DNA from: Croceicoccus gelatinilyticus
GTDB taxonomy: Bacteria > Pseudomonadota > Alphaproteobacteria > Sphingomonadales > Sphingomonadaceae
Direction of reading: 5' to 3'
Length of the DNA: 64,000 nucleotides
Assembly: GCF_018398395.1 (NCBI RefSeq)
Contig: NZ_JAHCBF010000005.1
Location: forward strand, 124,001-188,000
The first letter of the stretch is position 1; the number at the start of each line of letters is the position of its first letter. The notes beneath the pieces are model-generated. The model was not told the DNA's origin. It saw nothing but the letters and a program-made list of their open reading frames with translations, and searched no databases. Position numbers and translations under genes: made by a program. Of the stretch, positions 55,962 through 64,000 are shown in pieces.

Positions 55962-57281
55962 ATGCGCCACATCGCGGTGATCGGTTCGGGCCCGGCCGGA
56001 TATTACACGGCGGAGGCCGCCATTAAGCACTGGGGCGACGATGTGCGCGTCGACGTCTTCGACCGCCTGCCCGTCCCCTATGGCCTTATCCGCACCGGCG
56101 TTGCCCCCGATCACCAGACGATCAAGGCCGTGTCGGGCCGCTATGAAAAGACGGCGCTGACCGAAAACGTCCGCTTCGTCGGCAATATCTCGATCGGCAA
56201 AGACATCTCGGTCGATGAACTGCGCGGCCTTTACGATGCCGTCGTTGTCGCGACCGGCGCGCCGCATGACCGGAAACTGGGCATTGATGGCGAGGAGCAG
56301 ACCGGCGTCTATGGCAGCGCGGCTTTCGTCGGCTGGTACAATTCGCACCCGCAGTTCCGCAATCTGGACCCCGATCTTTCGAGCGATACCGCCGTTGTCA
56401 TCGGTATGGGCAACGTCGCGCTCGACGTGTCGCGCATCCTGTCCAAGACCGAGGCCGAGTTCGAGGGATCGGACATCGCCGCCCATGCGCTCGACATCCT
56501 GAAGGGCTCGAACATCTCGCGCATCGTCCTGCTGGGACGGCGCGGGCCGCACCAGATCATGATGACGCCCAAAGAGCTTTCCGAACTCATGAAGCTCGAC
56601 CGCGCCAGCCCGCATGTCGACAACGCGGACCTTCCGCCAGAAGGCGACGACGCGATGCTGGAGCCGGGCTTGCGCAAGTCGGTGAACCACTTGCGCAGCT
56701 TTGCCGCGATCCCTGCACACATTCATGCCGACAAGGCGATCGAGATCGAGTTCGACTTCTTCGCCAGCCCCAAGGCAATCCTTGGCGACGGAAACAAGGT
56801 GACCGGCATCGAGGTCGAGCGGACCGAAGTAAAGACCGGCCGCGCCGTCGGCACGGGTGAGACCTACACGATCCCCTGCGGCCTCGTGGTCACCTGCATC
56901 GGCTATCACACTGCCAACATTCCCGGCGTGCCGTTCGATGAACGCCTTGGCCGCTTCGCCAACGACGAAGGCCGCATCCTGACGGGGCTTTACTGCGTCG
57001 GCTGGGCACGGCGCGGACCTTCGGGGACGATCGGCACCAACAAGCCCGACGGTTTCGCCATCGTCGAGAAGGTCGCCGAGGATATGGAGGCGGGCCTGCT
57101 GGGGAATGGCAGCAAGAAAGGCCGCCCGGGCTTTGACGAACTAGCAGCCGCGCGCGGGCTCGACATCGTCACTTTCCGCGATTGGAAAAAGATCGAGGAA
57201 GCAGAAGCCTCGGCCGCCCGCGACGGCGCTCCGCGTGAGAAATTCGCCGATATCGAAGCGATGATCCGGGCAGCGCAGTAA
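55962..57281 (+). CDS. fprA: NADPH:ferredoxin/adrenodoxin reductase (FprA type)
   Basis: 439 residues, two nucleotide-binding domains. FAD site IAVIGSGPAGYYTAEA, NADP site VVIGMGNVALDVSRI, GLIRTGVAPDHQTIKAV, LLGRRGPHQIMMTPKELSEL, and the C-terminal GWARRGPSGTIGTNKPD all match adrenodoxin-reductase-like FprA. It transfers electrons from NADPH to [2Fe-2S] or other ferredoxins and could serve the P450 at 44432-45640, an inference. The ATG at 55962 has GGGGGA upstream. Confidence 0.93.
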   Translation: MRHIAVIGSGPAGYYTAEAAIKHWGDDVRVDVFDRLPVPYGLIRTGVAPDHQTIKAVSGRYEKTALTENVRFVGNISIGKDISVDELRGLYDAVVVATGAPHDRKLGIDGEEQTGVYGSAAFVGWYNSHPQFRNLDPDLSSDTAVVIGMGNVALDVSRILSKTEAEFEGSDIAAHALDILKGSNISRIVLLGRRGPHQIMMTPKELSELMKLDRASPHVDNADLPPEGDDAMLEPGLRKSVNHLRSFAAIPAHIHADKAIEIEFDFFASPKAILGDGNKVTGIEVERTEVKTGRAVGTGETYTIPCGLVVTCIGYHTANIPGVPFDERLGRFANDEGRILTGLYCVGWARRGPSGTIGTNKPDGFAIVEKVAEDMEAGLLGNGSKKGRPGFDELAAARGLDIVTFRDWKKIEEAEASAARDGAPREKFADIEAMIRAAQ

Positions 57282-57290
57282 GGACAAACG

Positions 57291-57322
57291 GATGGGGACG
57301 AACCGCGTGGCTCGTCCCCATC
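57291..57322. terminator. Bidirectional hairpin between fprA and the secreted protein gene
   Basis: Perfect 11-bp stem (57291-57301 with 57312-57322). It lacks a T-run on the plus strand; on the minus strand CGTTTGTCC follows. It is placed between convergent genes, as expected for a terminator. Confidence 0.5.
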
Positions 57323-57385
57323 TCGTTCGCATTACTCGCGGCGATTCAGGGCTGGCGCAAGTTCCGCGTCAGCCGCCGGGGCTGA

Positions 57386-57772
57386 TCAGCGCCCTTCGCC
57401 AGCCTGCGCATTGGCCGGTGCCGGCGGCTGAAGGCCGTCGATCGTCTGGGCCAGACGTGCGCCGAAGCTCTGCGCCTGCGGGGCGCAGGTCTTGTTCGCT
57501 TCCTCGACGTTGCCGAGCAGGCTCTGCACCGTCTGCGGGTTGATCTTCGTTTCGACCTTGCCGCCCGTACGCGCTTCGTAGCGGCCCATGAAATAGCTCA
57601 TCATGAAGCCTAGACCGCGCTTGCGGCCCTCGTCCTGCTCCTGCGAACCGGCGACAAGCGCCCAGGTTGCGCAACGCAGGTCCGGATCGGGCGCGGCGTC
57701 CTGCGCGGCAGCAGGCAGCGCGGACAGGCCGAGCGCAGCGGCAGCGGCGATGGATGCGTACTTGGCAATCAT
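57386..57772 (-). CDS. Secreted protein of unknown function
   Basis: 128 residues, not recognised. Signal peptide (MIAKYASIAAAAALGLSALP, cleaved near AAAQD), two Cys (LRCATWALVAG and NKTCAPQAQ) that could pair, and a Pro/Ala-rich tail. The middle GLGFMMSYFMGRYEARTGG is amphipathic. The start at 57772 begins the signal peptide; the frame extends to 57829. It is a single gene. Confidence 0.7.
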   Translation of the reverse strand: MIAKYASIAAAAALGLSALPAAAQDAAPDPDLRCATWALVAGSQEQDEGRKRGLGFMMSYFMGRYEARTGGKVETKINPQTVQSLLGNVEEANKTCAPQAQSFGARLAQTIDGLQPPAPANAQAGEGR

Positions 57773-57900
57773 AGTAATACTCCCGTTTGGGCGGCCCCTA
57801 ACGCGCACGGCGCGCAAAGGCCAACCCATCGCCCGGTGCGATGGACGAAACGGGCTTGCTGCAGGATGAAGGGAGCCTTCGCGTCATGTAATCTGTGGCC

Positions 57901-58803
57901 TCACGCCTGTCCGATCGTTTCCGAAAGGGTCAGGATCGTGCGTGCATGACGCGATGCCACGGCCATGCGATCGGCTCCGTATCCCCCGCCCAGCGTGCTT
58001 GCCAACGCAATCCCGCGGCGGCGCGCCTCTGTAGCGACCATGCGATCGCGCGCCTGAAGGCCGCCGTCGCTTAGCGCCAGCCGCCCCAGCTTGTCATCGA
58101 CATGGGCATCGACGCCCGCCTGCAGCAGCACCAACTGCGGCGCAAACTGGTCGAGCGCTTGCCGCAGCGACTTGCCGAGTGCGTCCAGATAGGCATCGTC
58201 GCCCGTTGCATCGGGCAGTGCGATATCCAGCGAGGAGCGCGCCTTCCGCGTCGGGAAATTCTTCTCCGCGTGAAGCGAAAGCGTGAAAATATCGCTGCGT
58301 CCCGCCGTCAATGCCGCCGTTCCGTCCCCCTGATGCACATCGAGGTCGAGGATCAGGATGCGCGAAACATCGCCTTCGGCCAGCAAGCGGTTCGCGGCAA
58401 CGGCAAGATCGTTGAAGACGCAGTACCCTGCCCCGGTGTCGGCCAGGGCATGGTGGCTTCCGCCTGCGCTGTTGGCGGCAAAGCCGTGCTTCAGGGCAAG
58501 TTTGGCCGCAAGCCATGTGCCGCCGGGCGAAAGCTGCGACCTATGGGAAACACGCTCATCGATCGCGAACCCGATCCGACGCTGTTTCGCGTGCGGCACG
58601 GTGCAGGTAACGACTTCCTCGACGTAGTCCGGATCGTGCACCGCCTCCAACCAGGCTTTCGGCATGACCTCCGGCTCATGCACCGTCATCGGCACACCGC
58701 TTTCGCCAAGAGACAGCATGACCAGCGCGTACTTGTCGTGCGGGAACGTCCCGCCACTCTTCATCGCGATCGCATAGCCGGGATGATGGACGACGTGCAG
58801 CAT
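57901..58803 (-). CDS. Histone deacetylase/AcuC-family hydrolase
   Basis: 300 residues. Zinc-dependent deacetylase fold: AGGSHHALADTGAGYCVFND (His-His and the loop), ILDLDVHQGDGTA (Asp and His ligands), LQAGVDAHVDDKLGRL (third Asp) and the catalytic-Tyr turn GGGYG. Bacterial members deacetylate polyamines, acetyl-CoA synthetase or other acyl-lysines. It lies 18 bases after psd on the same strand; the pair has no evident functional link. Confidence 0.9.
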   Translation of the reverse strand: MLHVVHHPGYAIAMKSGGTFPHDKYALVMLSLGESGVPMTVHEPEVMPKAWLEAVHDPDYVEEVVTCTVPHAKQRRIGFAIDERVSHRSQLSPGGTWLAAKLALKHGFAANSAGGSHHALADTGAGYCVFNDLAVAANRLLAEGDVSRILILDLDVHQGDGTAALTAGRSDIFTLSLHAEKNFPTRKARSSLDIALPDATGDDAYLDALGKSLRQALDQFAPQLVLLQAGVDAHVDDKLGRLALSDGGLQARDRMVATEARRRGIALASTLGGGYGADRMAVASRHARTILTLSETIGQA

Positions 58804-58821
58804 TCGCAGGACGCCGGCTGC

Positions 58822-59682
58822 CTAAGTGGCCGCAGAAAGCCGGTTGCCCATCAGTTCACCAAGCCGAACCGGCCTTTCCGGAGCCCAGTCTTCGTTGAAC
58901 GTAATCGTGTCTTTCCCGAACAGCATGACGATCGTGGAGCCCAGCCGAAAGCGGCCCATTTCCTCGCCCTGTTTCAGTTCGATTGCCTGATCGCCGTAAG
59001 TCCATTCGCAGACTTTGCCGGTCCGCGTCGGATTGACCACTCCGTGCCAGACGGTTGCCATGCTGCCCACGATAGTCGCGCCGACCAGAACCATGACGAA
59101 CGGCCCATGTGTCGGCGAATCGAACACGCAGACGACCCGTTCATTGCGGGCGAAGAGGTTCGGCACACCGCGGGCCGTGGTCGGATTTACCGAGAACAAC
59201 GCCCCCGGCACATAGATCATGCGCAGCAGCCTGCCGTCGCATGGCATGTGGAGACGATGATAATCCTTGGGAGACAGGTATAGGTTGGCAAAGCTGCCAT
59301 GGCGAAAGCCGACCGCCAGGTCTTCATCACCGCCAAGCAGTTCTGCGGTGGTGAAGTGGTGCCCCTTGGCCTGAAATATCCGGTGATCATCGATCGACCC
59401 GAACTGGCTGATCGCGCCATCGACCGGGCTGATGAAGTCCGCCGATGCCAAGGGCCGCGCACCGGCCTTCAAGGGGCGCGTGAAAAAGTCGTTGAACGTC
59501 GCATAGCTGGCGATGTCGGGGTTTTCCGCCTCCCCCATGTCGACACCATACTTGCCGACGAACCAGCCGATCAGCCGCGTCGTCATCGCGCCGCCCCGCG
59601 CACCGGCGACGCGGCCGGCGAACGTGGTCAGACGCCGCTTGGGCATCAGGTACTGCGGCAGGACTTTCAGGCGTTCGAGCAT
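58822..59682 (-). CDS. psd: Phosphatidylserine decarboxylase
   Basis: Makes phosphatidylethanolamine from phosphatidylserine at the inner membrane. 286 residues, the long Psd type. The self-cleavage LGST motif is in RFRLGSTIVMLF near the C terminus, where Ser becomes the pyruvoyl group. N-terminal TFNDFFTRPLKAGARP, SPVDGAI and YHRLHMPCDG complete the signature. Secure. Confidence 0.95.
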   Translation of the reverse strand: MLERLKVLPQYLMPKRRLTTFAGRVAGARGGAMTTRLIGWFVGKYGVDMGEAENPDIASYATFNDFFTRPLKAGARPLASADFISPVDGAISQFGSIDDHRIFQAKGHHFTTAELLGGDEDLAVGFRHGSFANLYLSPKDYHRLHMPCDGRLLRMIYVPGALFSVNPTTARGVPNLFARNERVVCVFDSPTHGPFVMVLVGATIVGSMATVWHGVVNPTRTGKVCEWTYGDQAIELKQGEEMGRFRLGSTIVMLFGKDTITFNEDWAPERPVRLGELMGNRLSAAT

Positions 59683-59748
59683 GTTACGTCATAACGCCTT
59701 TGGACCCGAGAAAGTGCCCGAGACGGCAAACCTCCTCGCAAATGCGGG

Positions 59749-60885
59749 TCAGACCCGCATCGGCATCAGGACGTAGAGAGCCGGGCTCGCATCGTTCTGG
59801 CGGATCAGCGTCGGCGCACCGGCATCGGCAAGGTGCAGTTCGACGTTGTCACCTTCGATCTGGGCGAGGATGTCCTTGAGGTAGTTGGCGTTGAAGCCAA
59901 TCTCCAGCCCCTCGCTGCCATAGGCGGCCGCGATTTCCTCGGCCGCGGTGCCGTTGTCGGGCGACGTTACCGAAAGCGTCACGCGGTCCGTATCGACGGC
60001 CATCTTCACGGCGCGGGTCTTTTCGGTCGCGATGGTCGCAACGCGGTCGACGCCGGCGAAGAACGACTTGGGATCAAGTTTCAGCAGCTTGTCATTACCG
60101 GTGGGGATGACGCGGCTGTAATCCGGGAACGTGCCGTCGATCAGCTTGCTGGTGAGGACGATGCCGCCCTCTCCGCCCAGCGTGAAGCGGATCTTGCTGG
60201 CCGACAGGTCGATCTGGACGTTGGAATCGAGCGATTCTTCGAGAAGCTTGCGCAGTTCGGCGACGCATTTGCGCGGCACGATCACGTCGGGCATCCCCTC
60301 TGCGCCGTCGGGGCGCGGGATCGTGAAGCGCGCAAGGCGGTGACCGTCGGTGGCCGCTGCCTTCAAAACCGGCTGGCCGCCCGGGCCATCGTCGGCCACG
60401 TGGAAGAAGATGCCATTGAGGTAATAGCGCGTTTCTTCCGTGCTGATCGCAAAGCGGGTGCGATCGACGAGCTGCGCCAGTGTCTGGGCCGGAACCTCGA
60501 ACGTGGTCGGCAGGTCGCCTTCGACGATAACGGGGAAGTCGTCACGCGGCAGAGTGGGAAGCTGGAAGCGGCTGCGCCCGGCCTTCACGACCATGCGGTT
60601 GTCCGCGGTTTCCAGGCTGACCTGCGAACCGTCGGGCAGCTTGCGCGCGATGTCGAACAAGAGGTGGGCCGAAACGGTGATCGCGCCCGGGCTTTCGACC
60701 GAAGCGGCGGGCATGGCCTCTACCACTTGCAGGTCGAGGTCGGTCGCCATCACTTTGACGGTGCCGTCGGCCTTCGCCTCGATCAGGACGTTGGACAGGA
60801 TCGGGATCGTGTTGCGGCGTTCCACCACCGACTGCACGTGAGACAGGCTGTGCAGCAGGGTTGCCCGTTCGATCGTCGCCTTCAT
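59749..60885 (-). CDS. dnaN: DNA polymerase III beta sliding clamp
   Basis: 378 residues, three clamp domains. The N terminus MKATIERATLLHSLSHVQSV and the C-terminal PALYVLMPMRV are the family ends. It forms the ring that tethers the polymerase. The start at 60885 fits the family, as the longer frame to 60936 adds unrelated residues. It is isolated here: dnaA is not in the window. psd lies 66 bases downstream on the same strand. Confidence 0.97.
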   Translation of the reverse strand: MKATIERATLLHSLSHVQSVVERRNTIPILSNVLIEAKADGTVKVMATDLDLQVVEAMPAASVESPGAITVSAHLLFDIARKLPDGSQVSLETADNRMVVKAGRSRFQLPTLPRDDFPVIVEGDLPTTFEVPAQTLAQLVDRTRFAISTEETRYYLNGIFFHVADDGPGGQPVLKAAATDGHRLARFTIPRPDGAEGMPDVIVPRKCVAELRKLLEESLDSNVQIDLSASKIRFTLGGEGGIVLTSKLIDGTFPDYSRVIPTGNDKLLKLDPKSFFAGVDRVATIATEKTRAVKMAVDTDRVTLSVTSPDNGTAAEEIAAAYGSEGLEIGFNANYLKDILAQIEGDNVELHLADAGAPTLIRQNDASPALYVLMPMRV

Positions 60886-61159
60886 TTCAATCAGATCCCC
60901 TTTTGCCCGACCGTGTCGAGAGGACCGACCAGGCATGAAATACGGTCAAACTTTCCTAGCGGATGGGTGAGACCGAACAAGGCGAACGAAAGGGGAACGG
61001 GTCGATTCTGGGGATAAAAGGCGGGGAAGAAGTCACTTGGCCTGCCCGATGGCGCGTGGAAGGCGCCTCGAGAGGCCGGTGGAAAGGCCGGGCGAAGAGG
61101 CGTATCTTACCCCTCGCGGTCGCGCCCACGATCCTTCTGAAGCGAAAAAGGAGGAACTC

Positions 61160-61687
61160 ATGCGACATTCAATCGCAATTGCCGCCCTTGTCTCGGTCGT
61201 GCCCATCGGTGCGACGGCGCAGGACACGGACACGGCGGCCCTGATCGCCAATGCCAGCACTGCCGCCCCGGCGTCAGTGACGGACAAGGCCACTTTCGTC
61301 GACGGTGACGGCAACGTCATTCGCGAAGGCACCAACGGTTACACCTGCCACCCGCAGTCGGCCATGACCGGTCCCATGTGCAACGACGCGCAGTGGGAAG
61401 CACTGATGGGCGCGTTGATGGCGGGCAAGCCCTACGTCCCGACCGGCTTCGGCGTGTCCTACATGCTCGCCGGCGAAGGCACCGCACCGGGCGTCAGCAA
61501 CATAAGCCCGGCAGAAACCGAACCGACACCAGACAACGACTGGATCAAGGACGGCCCGCACATGATGCTCATCCTGCCGGACGCGGCGATGCTGGAAGGC
61601 ATTTCGACCGATCCGGCGGACCCGGTCTATGTCATGTGGAAGGACACGCCCTATCGGCACCTGATGGTGCGGATCGCCGAGGAGTAA
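61160..61687 (+). CDS. Secreted protein of unknown function
   Basis: 175 residues with a signal peptide (IAIAALVSVVPIGATAQD) and a mature domain starting ALIANASTAAPASVTDKATF, with GTNGYTCHPQSAMTGPMCND (two Cys, probably a disulfide) and a C-terminal PHMMLILPDAAMLEGI. I recall similar unnamed proteins in proteobacteria but no function. AAAGGAGGA lies just before the ATG. It diverges from dnaN with a 274-base gap, in which no other gene is seen. Confidence 0.72.
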   Translation: MRHSIAIAALVSVVPIGATAQDTDTAALIANASTAAPASVTDKATFVDGDGNVIREGTNGYTCHPQSAMTGPMCNDAQWEALMGALMAGKPYVPTGFGVSYMLAGEGTAPGVSNISPAETEPTPDNDWIKDGPHMMLILPDAAMLEGISTDPADPVYVMWKDTPYRHLMVRIAEE

Positions 61688-61690
61688 TTC

Positions 61691-62164
61691 TCAGACCTCG
61701 CCGCGATCGAGTTCGAGGCAGAAGAACTGGTTGAACTCGCTCGCCACGTAGTCAGAGAAGGCACCGCAGCTTTCGAACCCGCGTTTGCGGTAAAGGGCAA
61801 GCGCCGGTTCGAAAGACGAACCGCTGCCGGTCTCCAGGCTCAGTCGCGTCATGCCTTGCGCCTTGGCCGCTTCGATGATCGTTTCAAGGAGCTGCGCCGC
61901 GGCACCGCGCCTTTCGAAGCCCGGAGCCGTCCGCATCGACTTCACTTCGCCGGTGCCGTCGCCAAGCGCCTTCAGCGCGCCGATGCTGGCGATCGTGTCG
62001 CCATCCCACGCAGACCAGACCGTCACGCGCGGGTCCTGCAGCCCCGACAGGTCGAGCGCGAATACGCTCTCTGCCGGGGAATTGGCCTGCATCCCGGCAA
62101 GATGCAGCGCCAGCAGGCGGCGGGTCTGCTCACCGCCCAGATCGTCTTCGCGTATCGTGAACAT
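61691..62164 (-). CDS. GNAT family N-acetyltransferase
   Basis: 157 residues. The motif A is MRTAPGFERRGAAAQLLETI (RRGAAA variant of Q/RxxGxG/A) preceded by DGTGEVKS, and the C-terminal LYRKRGFESCGAFSDYVASE fits the fold. Likely an amino-group acetyltransferase of small molecules or proteins. It converges on the secreted protein gene with a 3-base gap and follows fabG by 21 bases. Confidence 0.85.
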   Translation of the reverse strand: MFTIREDDLGGEQTRRLLALHLAGMQANSPAESVFALDLSGLQDPRVTVWSAWDGDTIASIGALKALGDGTGEVKSMRTAPGFERRGAAAQLLETIIEAAKAQGMTRLSLETGSGSSFEPALALYRKRGFESCGAFSDYVASEFNQFFCLELDRGEV

Positions 62165-62185
62165 GCGAGCAGGCCCCTACCCTGA

Positions 62186-62944
62186 TCAGATCATCGCCAT
62201 GCCGCCATTGACGTGCAGCGTCTGGCCCGTGACGTAGCCCGCTTCCTTTGATGAAAGGTAAGCAACGGCCGCACCGATATCCTCGCCCTCACCCATGCGG
62301 CCCATCGGGATGCGTGCGTTGAGCGCATCCTTCTGCGCGTCAGGCAGGACGTCGGTCATCGCCGTGCGGATGAAGCCGGGCGCCACGCAGTTCACGGTGA
62401 CGTTGCGGCTGGCCAGTTCCTGCGCAAGGCTCTTCGACAGGCCGACAAGACCCGCCTTGGCCGCGGCGTAGTTCATCTGGCCGGGATTGCCGGTCGTGCC
62501 CACGACGCTGGTGATCGAAACGATGCGGCCGAACTTGGCCTTCATCATCGGACGGGTCGCGGCGCGCATCAGGCGGAAGGCCGCCGACAGGTTGATGTCC
62601 AGCACCTGCTGCCAGTCTTCGTCCTTCATGCGCATCATGAGGCCATCGCGGGTGATGCCCGCATTGTTGACGAGGATATCGAGGCTGCCCAGCGTGTCGA
62701 TCGCTGCGGGGACGAGTTCCTCCACCTGCGTCGTGTCCGACAGGTTGCAGGTGATCTCGACGTGATCGCCGCCAATCTCCTCGTTCAGCTGTTCGCGAAA
62801 CGCGCGCAGCTTGTCACCGTTTGAGCCCGAAAGCGCGAGGCGTGCGCCCTGCTTCGCGAGCGCGACCGCGATGGACGAACCGATGCCGCCGCTGGCCCCG
62901 GTGACAAGCGCGGTCATACCGCTGAGGTCGAACATCTTGTTCAT
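62186..62944 (-). CDS. fabG: 3-oxoacyl-ACP reductase
   Basis: NADPH-dependent reduction of 3-ketoacyl-ACP in fatty acid elongation. 252 residues: TGASGGIGSSIA, NNAGITRDGLMMRMKDEDW (the FabG-type RDGLMMRM), catalytic Ser-Tyr-Lys in SITSVVGTTGNPGQMNYAAA and K, PGFIRTAMTDVLP, and YVTGQTLHVNGGMAM. The ribosome site AAGGAAA precedes the ATG at 62944. Its start overlaps the end of the secreted-protein gene (ATGA-type, 4 bases). Confidence 0.95.
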   Translation of the reverse strand: MNKMFDLSGMTALVTGASGGIGSSIAVALAKQGARLALSGSNGDKLRAFREQLNEEIGGDHVEITCNLSDTTQVEELVPAAIDTLGSLDILVNNAGITRDGLMMRMKDEDWQQVLDINLSAAFRLMRAATRPMMKAKFGRIVSITSVVGTTGNPGQMNYAAAKAGLVGLSKSLAQELASRNVTVNCVAPGFIRTAMTDVLPDAQKDALNARIPMGRMGEGEDIGAAVAYLSSKEAGYVTGQTLHVNGGMAMI

Positions 62945-63543
62945 TCCACGTTTCCTTCTTCACGCAGTCTATGAAGCCCCTCGATGCGGATAAGCCGCGC
63001 CTTGGCAAGCGGAGGGGCGTAATTTTCGATAGTGGCGATGGCGCCTTCTTCCATGGAGACGACAAAGCCACCGGTCATGGCTTGCATCGCTTGGGCCCGT
63101 TCCACGCCGTCGGCCTGCAGTTCGCCCGACAAGATACGAAGGTCGCGCATGGAGATGCGGTTCAGCATTTCCTGCACTTCCAGCCTGCTGGGCGTGGAGA
63201 CCGGCATGGAATTCACGATCCCCATCTCGACCAGATAGCCGGTTTGAGCCCCGAACGCCGCAGACATCGTCGCATCGTCCCAGTCGAGTTCGGCCATACA
63301 ACGGTAGAGGTGGCTTGCCAGCGCGTTCGACAACGCCTCGGTCGGATCGGGGATCGGCCCTCCCGGCTGATAGTCGAAATGATCGGTGTAGAACGAGATA
63401 TAGGCCGCGTTCTCAGCATCGGTCGCATCGCGCATGCACGCAATGTTCGGCGGCACGTCCGCTTCCTGCGCAGCGGCAGGCGCGGCAATGGCCACCCCGC
63501 CCGCAATCAGGGCGAAACAGGCGCTGAGCGGAAAGCGCATCAC
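62941..63543 (-). CDS. Secreted protein between fabD and fabG, unknown
   Basis: 200 residues, not recognised. Signal peptide (LSACFALIAGGVAIAAPAAAQ), Cys pair (NIACMRDATDAENAAY and LYRCMAELDWDDA), and an otherwise helical domain with many Ala and Met. The ATG overlaps the fabD stop and its own stop overlaps the fabG start, so it is translationally coupled to both. An exported protein in the fatty acid gene cluster is odd; it may be a lineage-specific insertion that benefits from co-expression. Confidence 0.72.
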   Translation of the reverse strand: MMRFPLSACFALIAGGVAIAAPAAAQEADVPPNIACMRDATDAENAAYISFYTDHFDYQPGGPIPDPTEALSNALASHLYRCMAELDWDDATMSAAFGAQTGYLVEMGIVNSMPVSTPSRLEVQEMLNRISMRDLRILSGELQADGVERAQAMQAMTGGFVVSMEEGAIATIENYAPPLAKARLIRIEGLHRLREEGNVE

Positions 63544-64000
63544 AGTTCCTTAGCCAGCGCCTCAATGTCTTCCATCGTTACCACGCTGGTGACGACCGCG
63601 TCGGGGAAGGAACGCTTGATCATCGGCGCCAGCACCTTGCCGCCCAGTTCGTAGAAGTGGGTCACACCAATCGCGCCCATGCCGATCGCGCTTTCGCGCC
63701 AGCGGACGCGGCCCGTGACCTGTTCGACCAGCAGGCGGCGGATTTCGGCAGGGTCGGCGACCGGCTGCGCCGTCACGTTGGCAAATACCGGCAGGATCGG
63801 CGCGCTCGGCGGCGTGGCGGACAGCGCCTCTGCCATTGCGTCGGCGGCGGGCTGCATCAGCGGGCAGTGGAACGGTGCCGAAACCGGCAGCTTCACACCG
63901 CGCTTAATGCCAAACTCCTTCACCAGCGCGATGGCGCGGTCGATCGCCTCGGCATGGCCCGACAGCACGACCTGCGTCGGATCGTTGTCGTTGGCAACGG
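63540..64000 (-). CDS. fabD: Malonyl-CoA:ACP transacylase, C-terminal part (truncated by window edge)
   Basis: About 152 residues reach the window edge, and the gene begins beyond base 64000. The end of FabD is clear: VANDNDPTQVVLSGHAEAID, LPVSAPFHCPLMQPAADAMA (His of the catalytic dyad), VFANVTAQPVADPAEIRRLL, and YELGGKVLAPMIKR. It loads malonyl groups onto ACP. It is followed by the coupled secreted gene and fabG. Confidence 0.95.
   Translation of the reverse strand, partial: VANDNDPTQVVLSGHAEAIDRAIALVKEFGIKRGVKLPVSAPFHCPLMQPAADAMAEALSATPPSAPILPVFANVTAQPVADPAEIRRLLVEQVTGRVRWRESAIGMGAIGVTHFYELGGKVLAPMIKRSFPDAVVTSVVTMEDIEALAKEL

Overview
The window is a 64 kb stretch of high-GC chromosome with very short intergenic gaps. 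Gene content points to an alphaproteobacterium of the order Sphingomonadales, probably Erythrobacteraceae/Sphingomonadaceae-like: a guaB neighbourhood with lineage-type small proteins, a CYP101-family P450, many secreted or lipidated proteins of unknown function, and fabG/fabD, bamD, ligA, recN and dnaN as isolated core genes. This placement is inferred from protein sequences read by eye; no marker-gene search was possible. No rRNA, tRNA, CRISPR array, transposase or phage gene was recognised.

Layout. 1-6.8 kb: 3' part of purF with an overlapping SDR, a PilZ protein, cfa, photolyase, a PAP2 phosphatase and a YdjM-like membrane protein. 6.8-11 kb: the minus-strand operon korA-korB-alkene reductase, closed by a strong terminator. 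11-17 kb: rppH, a TPR protein, a chain running M28 peptidase - guaB - small protein - rsmB, and bdhA. 17-25 kb: a YpfJ metallopeptidase overlapping a secreted protein, then blaI-blaR1-like-creD, a secreted cyclophilin, an amidohydrolase and a membrane protein. 25-27.7 kb: sdhC-sdhD-sdhA without sdhB. 27.8-31.4 kb: a plus-strand overlapping series of SDR, lipidated B3 metallo-beta-lactamase, prmA and DUF2459 protein. 31.4-38 kb: GNAT enzyme, outer-membrane barrel, repeat-rich secreted protein, an AT-rich HEPN-like gene behind ligA, and several small genes including an overlooked 30-residue membrane protein. 38-46.5 kb: a winged-helix/TPR regulator, recN, a metallophosphoesterase-glycosyltransferase pair, a lipidated methyltransferase, a CYP101-like P450 and bamD. 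46.7-49.4 kb: an operon of a 401-residue unknown protein, a small GTPase and two Roadblock/LC7 proteins, the best candidate for an undescribed system. 49.4-49.9 kb: an AT-rich regulatory gap. 49.9-64 kb: a class A PBP, small membrane proteins, a pseudouridine synthase, lepA, a PHA-depolymerase-like hydrolase, an FprA-type ferredoxin reductase, a histone-deacetylase-family hydrolase, psd, dnaN, a GNAT enzyme, fabG, a secreted unknown and 3'-terminal fabD.

How the genes fit together. Much of the window is housekeeping: purine synthesis (purF, guaB), TCA and respiration (korAB, sdhCDA), fatty acid and phospholipid synthesis (fabD, fabG, cfa, psd), DNA replication and repair (dnaN, ligA, recN, phr), translation (lepA, prmA, rsmB) and envelope assembly (bamD, class A PBP). 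The accessory part concerns the cell envelope and stress: a BlaI repressor with two visible operator dyads and a BlaR1-type protease that has a charged coiled coil in place of a penicillin sensor, CreD, and a lipoprotein metallo-beta-lactamase. bdhA and a PhaZ-like hydrolase hint at polyhydroxyalkanoate turnover.
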